Shown here: positions 17,111-25,288 of the stretch, in pieces
How positions within the stretch are numbered: position 1 is the stretch's first letter
Layout: the number at the start of each line of letters is the position of its first letter
From: Caldilineaceae bacterium bin5
GTDB lineage: Bacteria; Chloroflexota; Anaerolineae; Caldilineales; Caldilineaceae
Length of the DNA stretch: 64,000 bases
Assembly (NCBI GenBank): GCA_002238445.1
Contig: MPML01000021.1
Coordinates: forward strand, 1-64,000
Reading direction: 5' to 3'
Made by a program: the position numbers and the translations under genes
The notes under the pieces: generated by a model
What the model was told of the DNA's origin: nothing
The model's database searches: none
What the model saw: the letters and a program-made list of their open reading frames with translations, nothing else

Positions 17111-19357
17111 GTGAGCACCCTCCATTTCGAGAAACTCTCTCAATTTGATCGCGTCGCCGAGCCGGTCACTGTCAGCATACCCTTTGCACAGGGCAAACTG
17201 ACCGATGCTGCCCAACTTGTCATCGAGGACGACGGCGAAGCGTTGCCATCTCAACAGCGCGCCCTCGGCCACTGGTCCGACGGCAGCGTCAAGTGGCTGC
17301 TCGTCCACCTCCAACCGGACCTTCCCGGCAATCTGTCCAAGACGCTCAACTTCCGCACTGCTTCTGGTCCAGCGCCGCAGCCGGCGCAGCAGGTGCAGGT
17401 GACCGAGGAAGCTGACGGCCTGCTGGTCGACACCGGTCCACTGCGTTTTCGCGTGCCGCGGGAGGGCTTCCTCCCCGTGCAGGACGTCGTCCTCGCCGGG
17501 GGATCGGCGTGGCCCGAACCATTCGCCGGGTTCACTATGGAGACCGATGCTGCCGCCGCCGATAGCAGCAGCGGCGCGGTCGAACTGGAGATCGATGAGG
17601 CTGGCCCGCTCCGTGCCGTCATTCTTGTACGCGGCCGCCACCTGCAACCTGACGGGACCGAATTCCTGACCCTGCGCGGCCGCATCACCGCCTACGCCGG
17701 CAAACCATACATCGAAATCGAGCATCAGTTCCTGCACACACTGGACCTTCCCCAGGTGACACTGCAAAGTCTGCGCCTGGACTTCGCCGCCCCGCCAGCC
17801 GAAAAGCCGCCCCAACTCGCTCTCGGCGAAGGCTGGTATCGAACCTCTATTACCGAGAGCGATAGCGAAGTCTCACAGACCCTGGATACCGAAACGATGC
17901 TCTATCAGTCCAACGAGCACTTTATCGACTCCTATTACGGCGACTTCTGGACCGACTGGCGCGACGAGCAGGGCGGACTCTGCCTCTCCATCCACCAGGC
18001 CCACCAAAACTTCCCCAAAAGACTGCACGGCCACACACAAGGCATCGCCTGCTGGCTTTATCCCGCCGGAGAAACGCCGGCCCCGATCCTGCAGGGCATG
18101 GCCAAGACCCACCGCATCCAGCTCCACTTCCACGCGCCCGATACCCCCCTCGACGATCTGAGCCAGCGCAGTCTGCAGTTCCAACTCCCGGATCGACCTT
18201 CGCTGCCGGTCGATTGGTACCGGGCCAACAACACCTGGATCGAGACCTATTTCCCCGAGAATCTGCCCCGTCGCCTCTACACGGATCTCAATAACCTGCA
18301 CGATGGACGCCCCAAAGCGCTGGGTATGATGCATTTCGGCGACGCGCCCGATTCCGGCTATACCAATCAGGGCCGCGGTGGCGGCGAAAACGTCTGGGTC
18401 AACAACGAGTACGATCGACCCCACGCCTGCACGCTCTACTATGCCCTCACCGGCCAGCGCCGCGCTCTCGATTCAGCCCTGGTCAGCACCCGACACTGGC
18501 TCGACGTAGACTTCTGTCACCACCATCCGGACCCGCTGATCGATGGCGGCCTGCGTATCCACACCCGCTACCACGCCACCGGAAGATGCACGCCGTCCCA
18601 CGAGTGGTCCGAAGGCTTTCTGGACTACTACTTCCTCACCGGTCGCAGGGAAAGCCTGGACGCCGCCAACTCAATCGGCGAAAATATTCTCCGCCACATG
18701 GCCTTGCCATCAATGCGTCAGTTGGGTGAGGCATCCGTGCGTGAAGGGGGATGGGCCCTGCGCGCCTATGTCGGCCTCTGGCTCGGAACCGGCGAACAGC
18801 GCTGGCGAGACGAATCCCAGCGGCTGATCGAGATGTTCCTCGACTGGCATGACGAATATGGCGCGCTCCTTGCCCCCTACACCAGCCACACCATGCCCCG
18901 CGTGCCCTTCATGATCTCCCTGACCGTCTGCTCTTTTGCCCGCTATCTGCTTATCGAAGACGACGAGAGGGTGAAGCAACTAATTGTATCGGTGATGGAT
19001 GATCTCATAGAACACTGTCTCGGACCGGACGGGGTCTTCTATTACAAAGAGCTCCCGTCCCTTCAGCGGACCGCGCCCACGCCCCATGCGCTGGAAGCGC
19101 TCACCTACGCCTGGCGCGTCAGCGGCGACGAGCGCTATCTGAAGGTCGCGGCCAACACCTTCGCCGCGCTGATGGCAAACTTGGAAGGTAAGGAAGGCGG
19201 CCCCAAATTCGCCGATCCCTCCGGCGCAGTCATCGACGGAGTAGGAGGCGGACGCATCTTCGCCGACAAATACACATCCCTGATACTCTACGCCGGCGCT
19301 GCCGCTCCTCTGGGCCTGCTGGACTGGTATGAGTATCCCTTCCCCGGCGCAGCCTGA
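17111..19357 (+). CDS. PcRGLX/YetA-like (PL26-type) exo-rhamnogalacturonan lyase family protein
   Basis: A 748-residue protein. GTG at 17111 is chosen because AAGGAG lies 10 bases upstream; the open frame begins at 17063 within the inverted repeat. The N-terminal RIFT-barrel segment has the family pattern PVTVSIPFAQGKL followed by LGHWSDGSVKWLLVHLQ; a central beta region follows, then an alpha/alpha toroid with FGDAPDSGYTNQG, WVNNEYDRPHACTLYYAL and SHEWSEGFLDYYFLTG. This organisation matches the PcRGLX/YetA family, including PL26 lyases acting on rhamnogalacturonan. No signal peptide is visible, so it may act on imported oligosaccharides. Family call is moderately sure; enzymatic specificity is inferred. 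Confidence 0.68.
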   Translation: MSTLHFEKLSQFDRVAEPVTVSIPFAQGKLTDAAQLVIEDDGEALPSQQRALGHWSDGSVKWLLVHLQPDLPGNLSKTLNFRTASGPAPQPAQQVQVTEEADGLLVDTGPLRFRVPREGFLPVQDVVLAGGSAWPEPFAGFTMETDAAAADSSSGAVELEIDEAGPLRAVILVRGRHLQPDGTEFLTLRGRITAYAGKPYIEIEHQFLHTLDLPQVTLQSLRLDFAAPPAEKPPQLALGEGWYRTSITESDSEVSQTLDTETMLYQSNEHFIDSYYGDFWTDWRDEQGGLCLSIHQAHQNFPKRLHGHTQGIACWLYPAGETPAPILQGMAKTHRIQLHFHAPDTPLDDLSQRSLQFQLPDRPSLPVDWYRANNTWIETYFPENLPRRLYTDLNNLHDGRPKALGMMHFGDAPDSGYTNQGRGGGENVWVNNEYDRPHACTLYYALTGQRRALDSALVSTRHWLDVDFCHHHPDPLIDGGLRIHTRYHATGRCTPSHEWSEGFLDYYFLTGRRESLDAANSIGENILRHMALPSMRQLGEASVREGGWALRAYVGLWLGTGEQRWRDESQRLIEMFLDWHDEYGALLAPYTSHTMPRVPFMISLTVCSFARYLLIEDDERVKQLIVSVMDDLIEHCLGPDGVFYYKELPSLQRTAPTPHALEALTYAWRVSGDERYLKVAANTFAALMANLEGKEGGPKFADPSGAVIDGVGGGRIFADKYTSLILYAGAAAPLGLLDWYEYPFPGAA

Positions 19358-19406
19358 TCCGCATCGGGAGTTCCCCCTTCTCAACAAACGACGCTGGCGG
19401 CACAGT

Positions 19407-19452
19407 CTGTCCGTTGCCCGATTTCGGTACAACCGCAGTCGGCAACGGACAG
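19407..19452 (+). repeat. Intercistronic perfect 12-bp inverted repeat
   Basis: CTGTCCGTTGCC (19407-19418) and GGCAACGGACAG (19441-19452) flank a 22-base loop between the lyase stop and the glycosidase start. No T-run follows. The outer span is 46 nt, the same as the repeats at 8791 and 25227. Confidence 0.7.
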
Positions 19453-19475
19453 GCCGGCCCATCAGGAGACGACCT

Positions 19476-20396
19476 ATGCAGGCAAAGCGCCTTTCTTCCA
19501 ATCCGATAATCACTCCAGCCCTCGACGAATCCATCGGCGCTAACATCAACGGGCCGTCACTCTTGCGTGCACCCGACTGGCTGCCGAATCCACTAGGCCA
19601 ATACTACCTCTACTTCGCCCATCATCAGGGCGCATCTATCCGCTTGGCCTATGCCGACGCGCTGACAGGCCCGTGGACCGTTTACGCGCCCGGAACGCTG
19701 CGCCTGGATCAGACCCCCTGCTATAACCATATCGCCAGCCCTGACATGCATATCGACGAAGAGAACCGCCGCATTCTGATGTACTATCACGGACCGTTTG
19801 TGCGGCCGCAAGATCTTGAAGCCGATCCCCTGAAGCAACGGTATCCCACTCTGAATGGACAGCGTTCGCTGTTGGCCACTTCTGAGGATGGTATCAATTT
19901 TAGCTCCGACAAGGAGATCTTCGGTCCTAGCTATTTTAGGGTCTTCCGTTATCCCGATGCCGCCGACGGCTGGGTTTACGCCCTGGGTATGCCCGGCATA
20001 GTTTTCCGTAGCCGCGACGGACACACAAATTTCGAACCGGGACCGGTCCTCTTTGACATCAACCAGAGGCATACCGCCCTGCTTGTGCGCGACGACATCC
20101 TCTACGTCTTTTATTCCCGCGCCGGTGACTGCCCAGAGCACATCCTCTGCTCGACGATCGACCTACGTCCGGACTGGAGTAAGTGGAAGGCTTCCGCGCC
20201 CTTCTCCATCCTGCTGCCCGAGACCGACTACGAGGGTGCCAGTCTGCCCTTGGAACCATCCCAGCGCGGGGCGATTCACGAACCTGCCCGTCAACTGCGC
20301 GACCCCGGCATTTACCAGCAGGGCGACAACGTCTATCTGCTCTACTCGGTCGCCGGCGAGAGCGGCATCGCGCTTGCCGAACTCAGTTTCGACTGA
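19476..20396 (+). CDS. Five-bladed beta-propeller glycosidase-like protein (GH43/GH117-like)
   Basis: A 306-residue protein starting at ATG 19476, behind AGGAGACGACCT. It shows the repeated blade pattern of the GH43-type fold: YYLYFAHHQGASIRLAYAD, GPWTVYAPGTL, HIASPDMHIDEENRRILMYY, LLATSEDGINF and VYLLYSVAGESGIALAEL. No signal peptide is visible. The gene follows the PL26-like lyase by 118 bases with a hairpin between, so the two probably act in sequence on plant- or algal-type oligosaccharides. Family number is uncertain, and a non-catalytic propeller cannot be excluded. Confidence 0.7.
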   Translation: MQAKRLSSNPIITPALDESIGANINGPSLLRAPDWLPNPLGQYYLYFAHHQGASIRLAYADALTGPWTVYAPGTLRLDQTPCYNHIASPDMHIDEENRRILMYYHGPFVRPQDLEADPLKQRYPTLNGQRSLLATSEDGINFSSDKEIFGPSYFRVFRYPDAADGWVYALGMPGIVFRSRDGHTNFEPGPVLFDINQRHTALLVRDDILYVFYSRAGDCPEHILCSTIDLRPDWSKWKASAPFSILLPETDYEGASLPLEPSQRGAIHEPARQLRDPGIYQQGDNVYLLYSVAGESGIALAELSFD

Positions 20397-20452
20397 TACC
20401 AGGCGCGGGCCGCCTGCTCCCAAGTACCGCCTCTCTCGTGTGCAAAGACCCC

Positions 20453-20827
20453 TTACACAAGGTCGCCCAGGTTTACTTCCAGCGCCTGGGCAATCGAGGC
20501 CAGCGTCTTGGCAGAGCCGACTCGCCTCCCCGTCTCAATCTGGGAAAGGTAAACCGGGCTGATGTTGGTTGCGGCGGCCAACTCCTTCTGGCTCATGCCC
20601 CGATGCTCACGATACACTTTGATCGGGCTTATCCCGGACAAGAGTCGGTCAACCACTTCAATGGGAAAGGATTCGCTCTCTTCCTTTGTTGCAAGATCAT
20701 AGATTTCTTCATCGCTCAAGATCGCCTCGGCCGCTTCTTCCTTTGCCAGACGTACATATTCACGCCAGGGGAGCACGGCAAACATCGGTTGTCCGGCATC
20801 ATCATGAATGATCTGCAGGTTACTCAC
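20453..20827 (-). CDS. Antitoxin with N-terminal PHD/YefM-like segment and Xre-type HTH
   Basis: A 124-residue protein. The open frame is longer (to 21118), but GTG at 20827 is preceded by AGGAGG at 9 bases. The first 40 residues (NLQIIHDDAGQPMFAVLPWR) resemble an antitoxin N-terminus. The C-terminal 60 form an Xre helix-turn-helix (HRGMSQKELAAATNISPVYL, QIETGRR, LASIAQALEVNLGDL). It lies 13 bases downstream of a frameshifted RelE-type toxin. It probably autoregulates through the dyads at 21129-21161. The antitoxin is intact even though the toxin is not. Confidence 0.85.
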   Translation of the reverse strand: MSNLQIIHDDAGQPMFAVLPWREYVRLAKEEAAEAILSDEEIYDLATKEESESFPIEVVDRLLSGISPIKVYREHRGMSQKELAAATNISPVYLSQIETGRRVGSAKTLASIAQALEVNLGDLV

Positions 20828-20840
20828 GAGAGTTTTCCTC

Positions 20841-21099
20841 CTACTGCTTGTAAGCCTGACCACGTGGTACGACACGCAAAACATCAATTGAGTTGGCTTC
20901 ATCGTCTCTTTCAAAAATAATTCGAAAGTCGCCAACATGCAGACGAAACCCAGGCCGCCCTTCCAACCGGGCCACGTCAATGTCCCGCCGGTCAGGATTC
21001 TGCCAGTCTGTCCATTGCTTGGCGGATGCGCTGAGCGTTCTGGCGAGGCATCTTCTGAAGGGCCTTGATGCCCTGTTTCTTGGTCGTCAGCCTGTACAA
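20841..21099 (-). pseudogene. RelE/ParE-type toxin, broken by a frameshift
   Basis: Reading from TTG 21099, behind GGGGAG, gives a RelE-like N-terminal half (YRLTTKKQGIKALQKMPRQN, then RIRQAMDRLA) that stops at TGA 20992-20994. The other frame continues with DRRDIDVARLEGRPGFRLHV, GDFRIIFERDD and VLRVVPRGQAYKQ to the TAG at 20841, the typical RelE C-terminal half. Total length is 259 bases, 86 codons plus one, so a single-base insertion (or 2-base deletion) near 20995-21003 explains it. A sequencing error is possible. The downstream antitoxin is undamaged. Confidence 0.8.
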
Positions 21100-21128
21100 A
21101 GTGTTCTCCCCATAGCAATCACTATAGC

Positions 21129-21161
21129 ATACCGCTTTACTGGTATAAAGCATTTTGCTTT
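21129..21161 (-). promoter_or_regulatory. Dyad operators upstream of the toxin-antitoxin locus
   Basis: Two adjacent dyads: ATACC/GGTAT (21129-21133 and 21142-21146) and AAAGCA-TTT-TGCTTT (21147-21161). They lie 30 to 60 bases upstream of the toxin start in AT-rich sequence, where HTH antitoxins normally bind to repress their own operon. The role is inferred. Confidence 0.5.
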
Positions 21162-21279
21162 ACTTGTACGCATCGAACGAATACAGTATGTACATAGGCA
21201 TTGGGAAAACATCCTCTGAGACTGGCAGGCTGCCGCTATCCGTCTAGACTGCTTGAATCAACGACAACCTCCATTTCGA

Positions 21280-21309
21280 TTGACCTCGGCGCGGACAAAC
21301 TGCTACAAT
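21280..21309 (+). promoter_or_regulatory. Sigma70-type promoter for the thioredoxin reductase gene
   Basis: TTGACC (21280-21285), an 18-base spacer, then TACAAT (21304-21309). Transcription would begin near 21316, leaving a leader of about 140 bases. In that leader CAATGTGC (21318-21325) can pair with GCACATTG (21384-21391). Confidence 0.6.
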
Positions 21310-21454
21310 ACGACTAGCAATGTGCATCGCCTCGACTCTGACCGACACAACAGCTCACAGTAGACATATCTGACCCGTGGGCCGCACATTGTTCCGTTCC
21401 TGCCCAAAGGGGCAAAGCAGAGCGACTACGCTCCTAGTATGAGAGGCAATTTAC

Positions 21455-22705
21455 ATGCCCGATTCTACACCTGACCTTGTCGTCTATGGCGCCTTCTGGT
21501 GCCCGGACTGCCGCCGTAGCAAACAGTTCCTCGGCGAACACCAGATCCCATATCAATGGGTGAACATCGAAGAGGACGCAGACGCCGAACAACGTGTCAT
21601 CGAAATGAACGATGGTAAACGCATCATTCCCACCATCGTCTTCGACGACGGTTCCCGGCTCGTCGAGCCGAGCAACGCCGAACTGGCCGCAAAACTGGGC
21701 CTGAAAACGACTGCCAGCCGCCAACACTACCCCGTGATCGTTGTCGGCGGCGGCCCCGCCGGCCTGACCGCGGCACTGTACCTGGCCCGTGAAGGCGTCG
21801 ACATCCTCATCATCGAACGCGCCGCCTTCGGCGGCCAGGCCGCAACCACCGAAAAACTGGATAACCTGCCCGGTTTTCCGGACGGTGTCGACGGCTTTGA
21901 CTTCGCTCAGAGGCTGCGGGCCCAGGCCGAACGGTTCGGCGTTGAACTGCTACAAGCCCAGGATGTCGCCACAATTCATCGGCAGGACAATTATCACCGC
22001 ATCGAAACCGTCGCCGGCGACGAGTACAGTGCCCAGGCTGTCCTGATTGCCACCGGCAGCCGGTACCGCCGCCTGAATGTGCCCGGCGAAAACGATTATC
22101 TCGGCGCCGGTGTGCACTTCTGCGCCACCTGCGATGGCCCCTTCTACAGAGACAAAGAAGTGGCCGTGATTGGCGGCGGCAACAGCGCGGCGGAAGAAAG
22201 TCTGCTGCTGACGAAATTCGCCGAACGGGTTACACTTTTAGTGCGCGGACCTGTCCTGCACGCCAGTCAGGTCATACAGGAATCCGTGTCAGGCAATCCG
22301 AAGATCGAAGTGCGATGGAACACCGAAGTCCAGGAATTCCTCGGCGCCAGGGCGCAACTGAACGGGCTGCGGCTATGGAATAACCAGGCCGAGGACGAGT
22401 CGCACATGACTGTGAATGGCGCCTTCGTCTTTATCGGTCTCCAGCCCAATACGGGATTCCTGCAGGGAACCGGCGTGCGCCTTAACAGGTGGGGCTTCAT
22501 CGAAACCGGGCATAACCTTACCCACGAATCAGACGAGCGCCCGCATCTCTTTGTAGACCGGAACCCAGCCGCACTGGAGTCGAGTGTACCCGGTCTCTTT
22601 GCCGCCGGCGACGCGCGCGCCGAAAGCACCAAACAGGTCGCCTCGGCAGCCGGAGAGGGAGCAACCGCCGCCTTGCTGATTCGCGACTACCTGAGAACAG
22701 TCTGA
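21455..22705 (+). CDS. Glutaredoxin-thioredoxin reductase fusion
   Basis: A 416-residue flavoprotein. Residues 1-85 form a glutaredoxin/NrdH-like domain with WCPDC (Cys16 and Cys19) and the cis-Pro segment RIIPTIVF. Residues 93-416 form a low-molecular-weight thioredoxin reductase with FAD loop GGGPAG (98-103), redox CATC (Cys223, Cys226), NADPH loop GGGNSAAEES and a terminal GLFAAGDARAESTKQ motif. The fused disulfide domain could accept electrons directly from the reductase, giving a self-contained thiol-reducing system in the cytoplasm. It has its own promoter and leader and is unrelated to the neighbouring carbohydrate genes. Confidence 0.93.
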   Translation: MPDSTPDLVVYGAFWCPDCRRSKQFLGEHQIPYQWVNIEEDADAEQRVIEMNDGKRIIPTIVFDDGSRLVEPSNAELAAKLGLKTTASRQHYPVIVVGGGPAGLTAALYLAREGVDILIIERAAFGGQAATTEKLDNLPGFPDGVDGFDFAQRLRAQAERFGVELLQAQDVATIHRQDNYHRIETVAGDEYSAQAVLIATGSRYRRLNVPGENDYLGAGVHFCATCDGPFYRDKEVAVIGGGNSAAEESLLLTKFAERVTLLVRGPVLHASQVIQESVSGNPKIEVRWNTEVQEFLGARAQLNGLRLWNNQAEDESHMTVNGAFVFIGLQPNTGFLQGTGVRLNRWGFIETGHNLTHESDERPHLFVDRNPAALESSVPGLFAAGDARAESTKQVASAAGEGATAALLIRDYLRTV

Positions 22706-22819
22706 CCGTTCATGGCCCTTGCCGGTTTCCAGAGGACTCCCACTGCATTGGCCACTACCATCCGACCTCCGGCATCTGGCGTTTCACAGGCCCAACAGCA
22801 ATATCTTAAGGAGGTATAG

Positions 22820-23653
22820 GTGTTCACACCAGAACAGCGGGAACACATCGACGAGCAGGGCTTTCTGATTGTCGAGAACGCCCTCGAACCGTTCGGGCTC
22901 GAACGCGTTCGGGCCGCCTACGAGGACATTCAACGTCAGACCGAAACGGCCTGGGCAGACTCCGTTCGCAATGGGACATTCAAGGGCGGCTACGGCAACG
23001 GGCCCGACGCGCATACCATGGGCGACATTCACCAGTACGACCCCCTTTTCCTGGACATCGCCGAAAATCCCCTCGTGCTGCCTATCCTCAAAGAAATTGT
23101 CGGTCCGGACGTTCAGACGATGGAGATGGTGGCCCACTGCCATCACTCCGGCACCAATGCCCATACCGGCTGGCATCGCGACTGGCCTGCCTGGCGGCAT
23201 CCGCAGTTCATGCTCAAGGCAAAGGTCTTCTATTTCCTCGACGATCAGACGCCGGACATGGGCTGCTTCAGTCTCGTCCCCGGCAGTCACAAACATGACG
23301 AATATCCGTCCCGCACCGAGTACGTTGGCGAAACCCTGGAGCGGATGCCCGGCCTCAAGAAAATCGTTGCAAAGGCCGGCTCAGCCATCATCTGGAATGT
23401 TCTATGCTGGCATTCGGGCCTGGCCAATACCAGCTCCCGTGACCGCCGTATTCTTATCTACGGCTATATGCCCTTCTGGATAAAAAAGTGGGGCAGCGCG
23501 CCCCCGCCCCAACACATCGTCGATTGGGCAGACACCCCGTATCGTCGCCAGCTGATGGGGATCCATGCGGTCGAAGGTCGCGCCGCCTGGGATCGTAAGG
23601 AAATTCCCTACCTCCCGGAGCACGCCGAGATTGCGAAGGCAAAGAAATTCTGA
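22820..23653 (+). CDS. Phytanoyl-CoA dioxygenase (PhyH) family oxygenase
   Basis: A 277-residue Fe(II)/2-oxoglutarate-dependent oxygenase. GTG at 22820 sits behind AAGGAGG. The facial triad is visible as His119-x-Asp121 (GWHRDWPAW) and the distal His198 (CWHSGLAN), with Arg in RRILIYGYMPFW placed to bind 2-oxoglutarate. SLVPGSHKHDEYP is another family hallmark. It lies between the reductase and the GH4 gene on the same strand. PhyH proteins hydroxylate very varied small molecules, so the substrate is open; the context suggests a carbohydrate- or osmolyte-linked compound. Confidence 0.92.
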   Translation: MFTPEQREHIDEQGFLIVENALEPFGLERVRAAYEDIQRQTETAWADSVRNGTFKGGYGNGPDAHTMGDIHQYDPLFLDIAENPLVLPILKEIVGPDVQTMEMVAHCHHSGTNAHTGWHRDWPAWRHPQFMLKAKVFYFLDDQTPDMGCFSLVPGSHKHDEYPSRTEYVGETLERMPGLKKIVAKAGSAIIWNVLCWHSGLANTSSRDRRILIYGYMPFWIKKWGSAPPPQHIVDWADTPYRRQLMGIHAVEGRAAWDRKEIPYLPEHAEIAKAKKF

Positions 23654-23745
23654 CGAGCTAAACCGCTGAGAAAACGTGCAACGCGCGGCAATCACTGTTC
23701 CCCGCGCCTGGCGCGCAGCTGTTGGACGCGCTCCCCCACCTATCG

Positions 23746-23774
23746 GAACCGGTTCTTTAGCTATGGGCGCCCAT
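23746..23774. promoter_or_regulatory. Two perfect palindromes upstream of the GH4 gene
   Basis: GAACCGGTTC (23746-23755) and ATGGGCGCCCAT (23763-23774) are perfect palindromes with centres 18 bases apart, ending 34 bases before the GH4 start. The first has a central CG within AACCGGTT, the symmetry used by LacI-family regulators. They are candidate operators for the sugar-induced gene; no regulator gene is in the window. Confidence 0.45.
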
Positions 23775-23808
23775 CGAAGGTGCTAAGAGCAATTCACAAG
23801 GAGACACA

Positions 23809-25209
23809 ATGTCCACCCCAATCAAGTTAACCGTCATCGGCGCCGGCAGCGCCCAGTTTTCGCTCGGCCTTGTCAAAGATATCTGCCTGACGGAATCCCT
23901 CAACGGCAGTCTCATCACCTTCATGGATATCGACGCCGACCGGCTCGACATGATCCATAAGCTCGGCGCACGCTATGCCAAAGAGCTAGGCGCCGACCTC
24001 CGCTTCGAGAGCACAACCGACCGGTGCGAAGCTCTGCAAGACACGGATTTCGTCATCAACACCGCCTCTGCCAGCAGCCATCAGAAACAGCGCAACGGAC
24101 GCGAACTGATGGAAAAGCACGGCTACTATCACGGCGGCCGTATGCGCCAGACCAACTTCGTCAATCTCGACCTGATGCTCGGCGTGACCAACGATATGGA
24201 GGACATCTGCCCGGACGCCTGGCTGATCCAGTCGGGCAATCCCGTCTACGAGGGCTGTACCCTCATGACGCGCACCTCGAGCATAAAGGTCTGCGGTCTC
24301 TGTCACGGCCACTATGGCGTCCATCAAATCGCCAGAACCCTCGGCCTGACCGATATCGCCGATATCACCTGGCAGGCGCCCGGCCTCAATCACAACATCT
24401 GGCTAAACCACTTCTATTACAAGGGCGAAGATGCCTACCCGATTCTCGAAAAGTGGATCGCAGAGGAAGGTGAAAACTACTGGGAGACCCATGTCGCTGA
24501 ACGTACCCACGACATCCAGATGAGCCGCGGCACCATCCACATGTACCGCATGTACGGCCTCATGCCCATCGGTGACACGCCACGGCGGGGCGGATGGTGG
24601 TATCATTCCGATATCGACACCAAAATGTGGTGGTTCCCTCAGCCTTGGGGCGGGCCGGACACGCACCTTGCCCGACCCTACTTTGTAGAGAATCTGGAGA
24701 AACGCGTCGCCCAGATGACCAAACTGACCAGCGACCCGTCCACCAGTCTGATCGAAGCCTTCGGCTCGGAGAAAACACACGAGCAGCAGGTGCCGATTAT
24801 CGACGGCTTGGTCAATGACAACGAGGGCCAATTCCAGGTGAACGTGCCCAACCACGGCGCGCTGGCCGGCGTGCCTGACGATGTTGTCGTCGAAGTCCCC
24901 GCCATTGTCAACAGGAGCGGCATCCACCCCATCCGCGTGGACCCTCTGCCTGAGAAAATCCTCTACACCCAAATCCTGCCCGAAGTCCTCGACATGGAAC
25001 GAGAGTTGCTCGCCTTCCATACCGGCGACCGCTCACTTCTCCTTCTCAACGCCCTGGACTGTGACCAGACTCACACCTATAACCAGGCCCTCACAGTCTT
25101 TGAGGAGCTGATGGACATGGATGGCAACGACAGACTTAACGAACATTATATGTGGGGCCCCGGCCAGGAAATGCTGCGCGAACCGGTGCGCACCAAGAAA
25201 CCCGTCTGA
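23809..25209 (+). CDS. Glycoside hydrolase family 4 (alpha-galactosidase/glucuronidase type)
   Basis: A 466-residue NAD- and Mn-dependent glycosidase. The N-terminal Rossmann fold shows VIGAGSAQFSLGL. The family's catalytic and metal region follows as IQSGNPVYEGC, VCGLCHGHYG with the conserved Cys and His, and APGLNHNIWL. Length fits the family. GH4 enzymes oxidise C3 of the sugar, eliminate the aglycone and re-reduce it, acting in the cytoplasm on imported disaccharides or glycosides. AAGGAG lies just upstream of ATG 23809. It belongs with the PL26-like and propeller glycosidase genes. Exact sugar specificity is not readable. Confidence 0.93.
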   Translation: MSTPIKLTVIGAGSAQFSLGLVKDICLTESLNGSLITFMDIDADRLDMIHKLGARYAKELGADLRFESTTDRCEALQDTDFVINTASASSHQKQRNGRELMEKHGYYHGGRMRQTNFVNLDLMLGVTNDMEDICPDAWLIQSGNPVYEGCTLMTRTSSIKVCGLCHGHYGVHQIARTLGLTDIADITWQAPGLNHNIWLNHFYYKGEDAYPILEKWIAEEGENYWETHVAERTHDIQMSRGTIHMYRMYGLMPIGDTPRRGGWWYHSDIDTKMWWFPQPWGGPDTHLARPYFVENLEKRVAQMTKLTSDPSTSLIEAFGSEKTHEQQVPIIDGLVNDNEGQFQVNVPNHGALAGVPDDVVVEVPAIVNRSGIHPIRVDPLPEKILYTQILPEVLDMERELLAFHTGDRSLLLLNALDCDQTHTYNQALTVFEELMDMDGNDRLNEHYMWGPGQEMLREPVRTKKPV

Positions 25210-25226
25210 CCCGGTTGTGCCTTGCC

Positions 25227-25272
25227 GTTGTGCGTAAGGCGTGCCGAACGAACGCCGCGCCTTACGCACAAC
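25227..25272 (+). repeat. Perfect 15-bp inverted repeat between GH4 and FtsX genes
   Basis: GTTGTGCGTAAGGCG (25227-25241) and CGCCTTACGCACAAC (25258-25272) are exactly complementary around a 16-base loop, beginning 18 bases after the GH4 stop. There is no T-run, so it may be an RNA-stabilising or processing hairpin rather than a classical terminator. Confidence 0.75.
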
Positions 25273-25288
25273 CTACTTCAATAACTCT

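Noticed and set aside
17003-17815. Long open frame opposite the PL26-like gene
   Set aside because: Typical antisense shadow in GC-rich DNA; the plus-strand gene has a ribosome site and family motifs.
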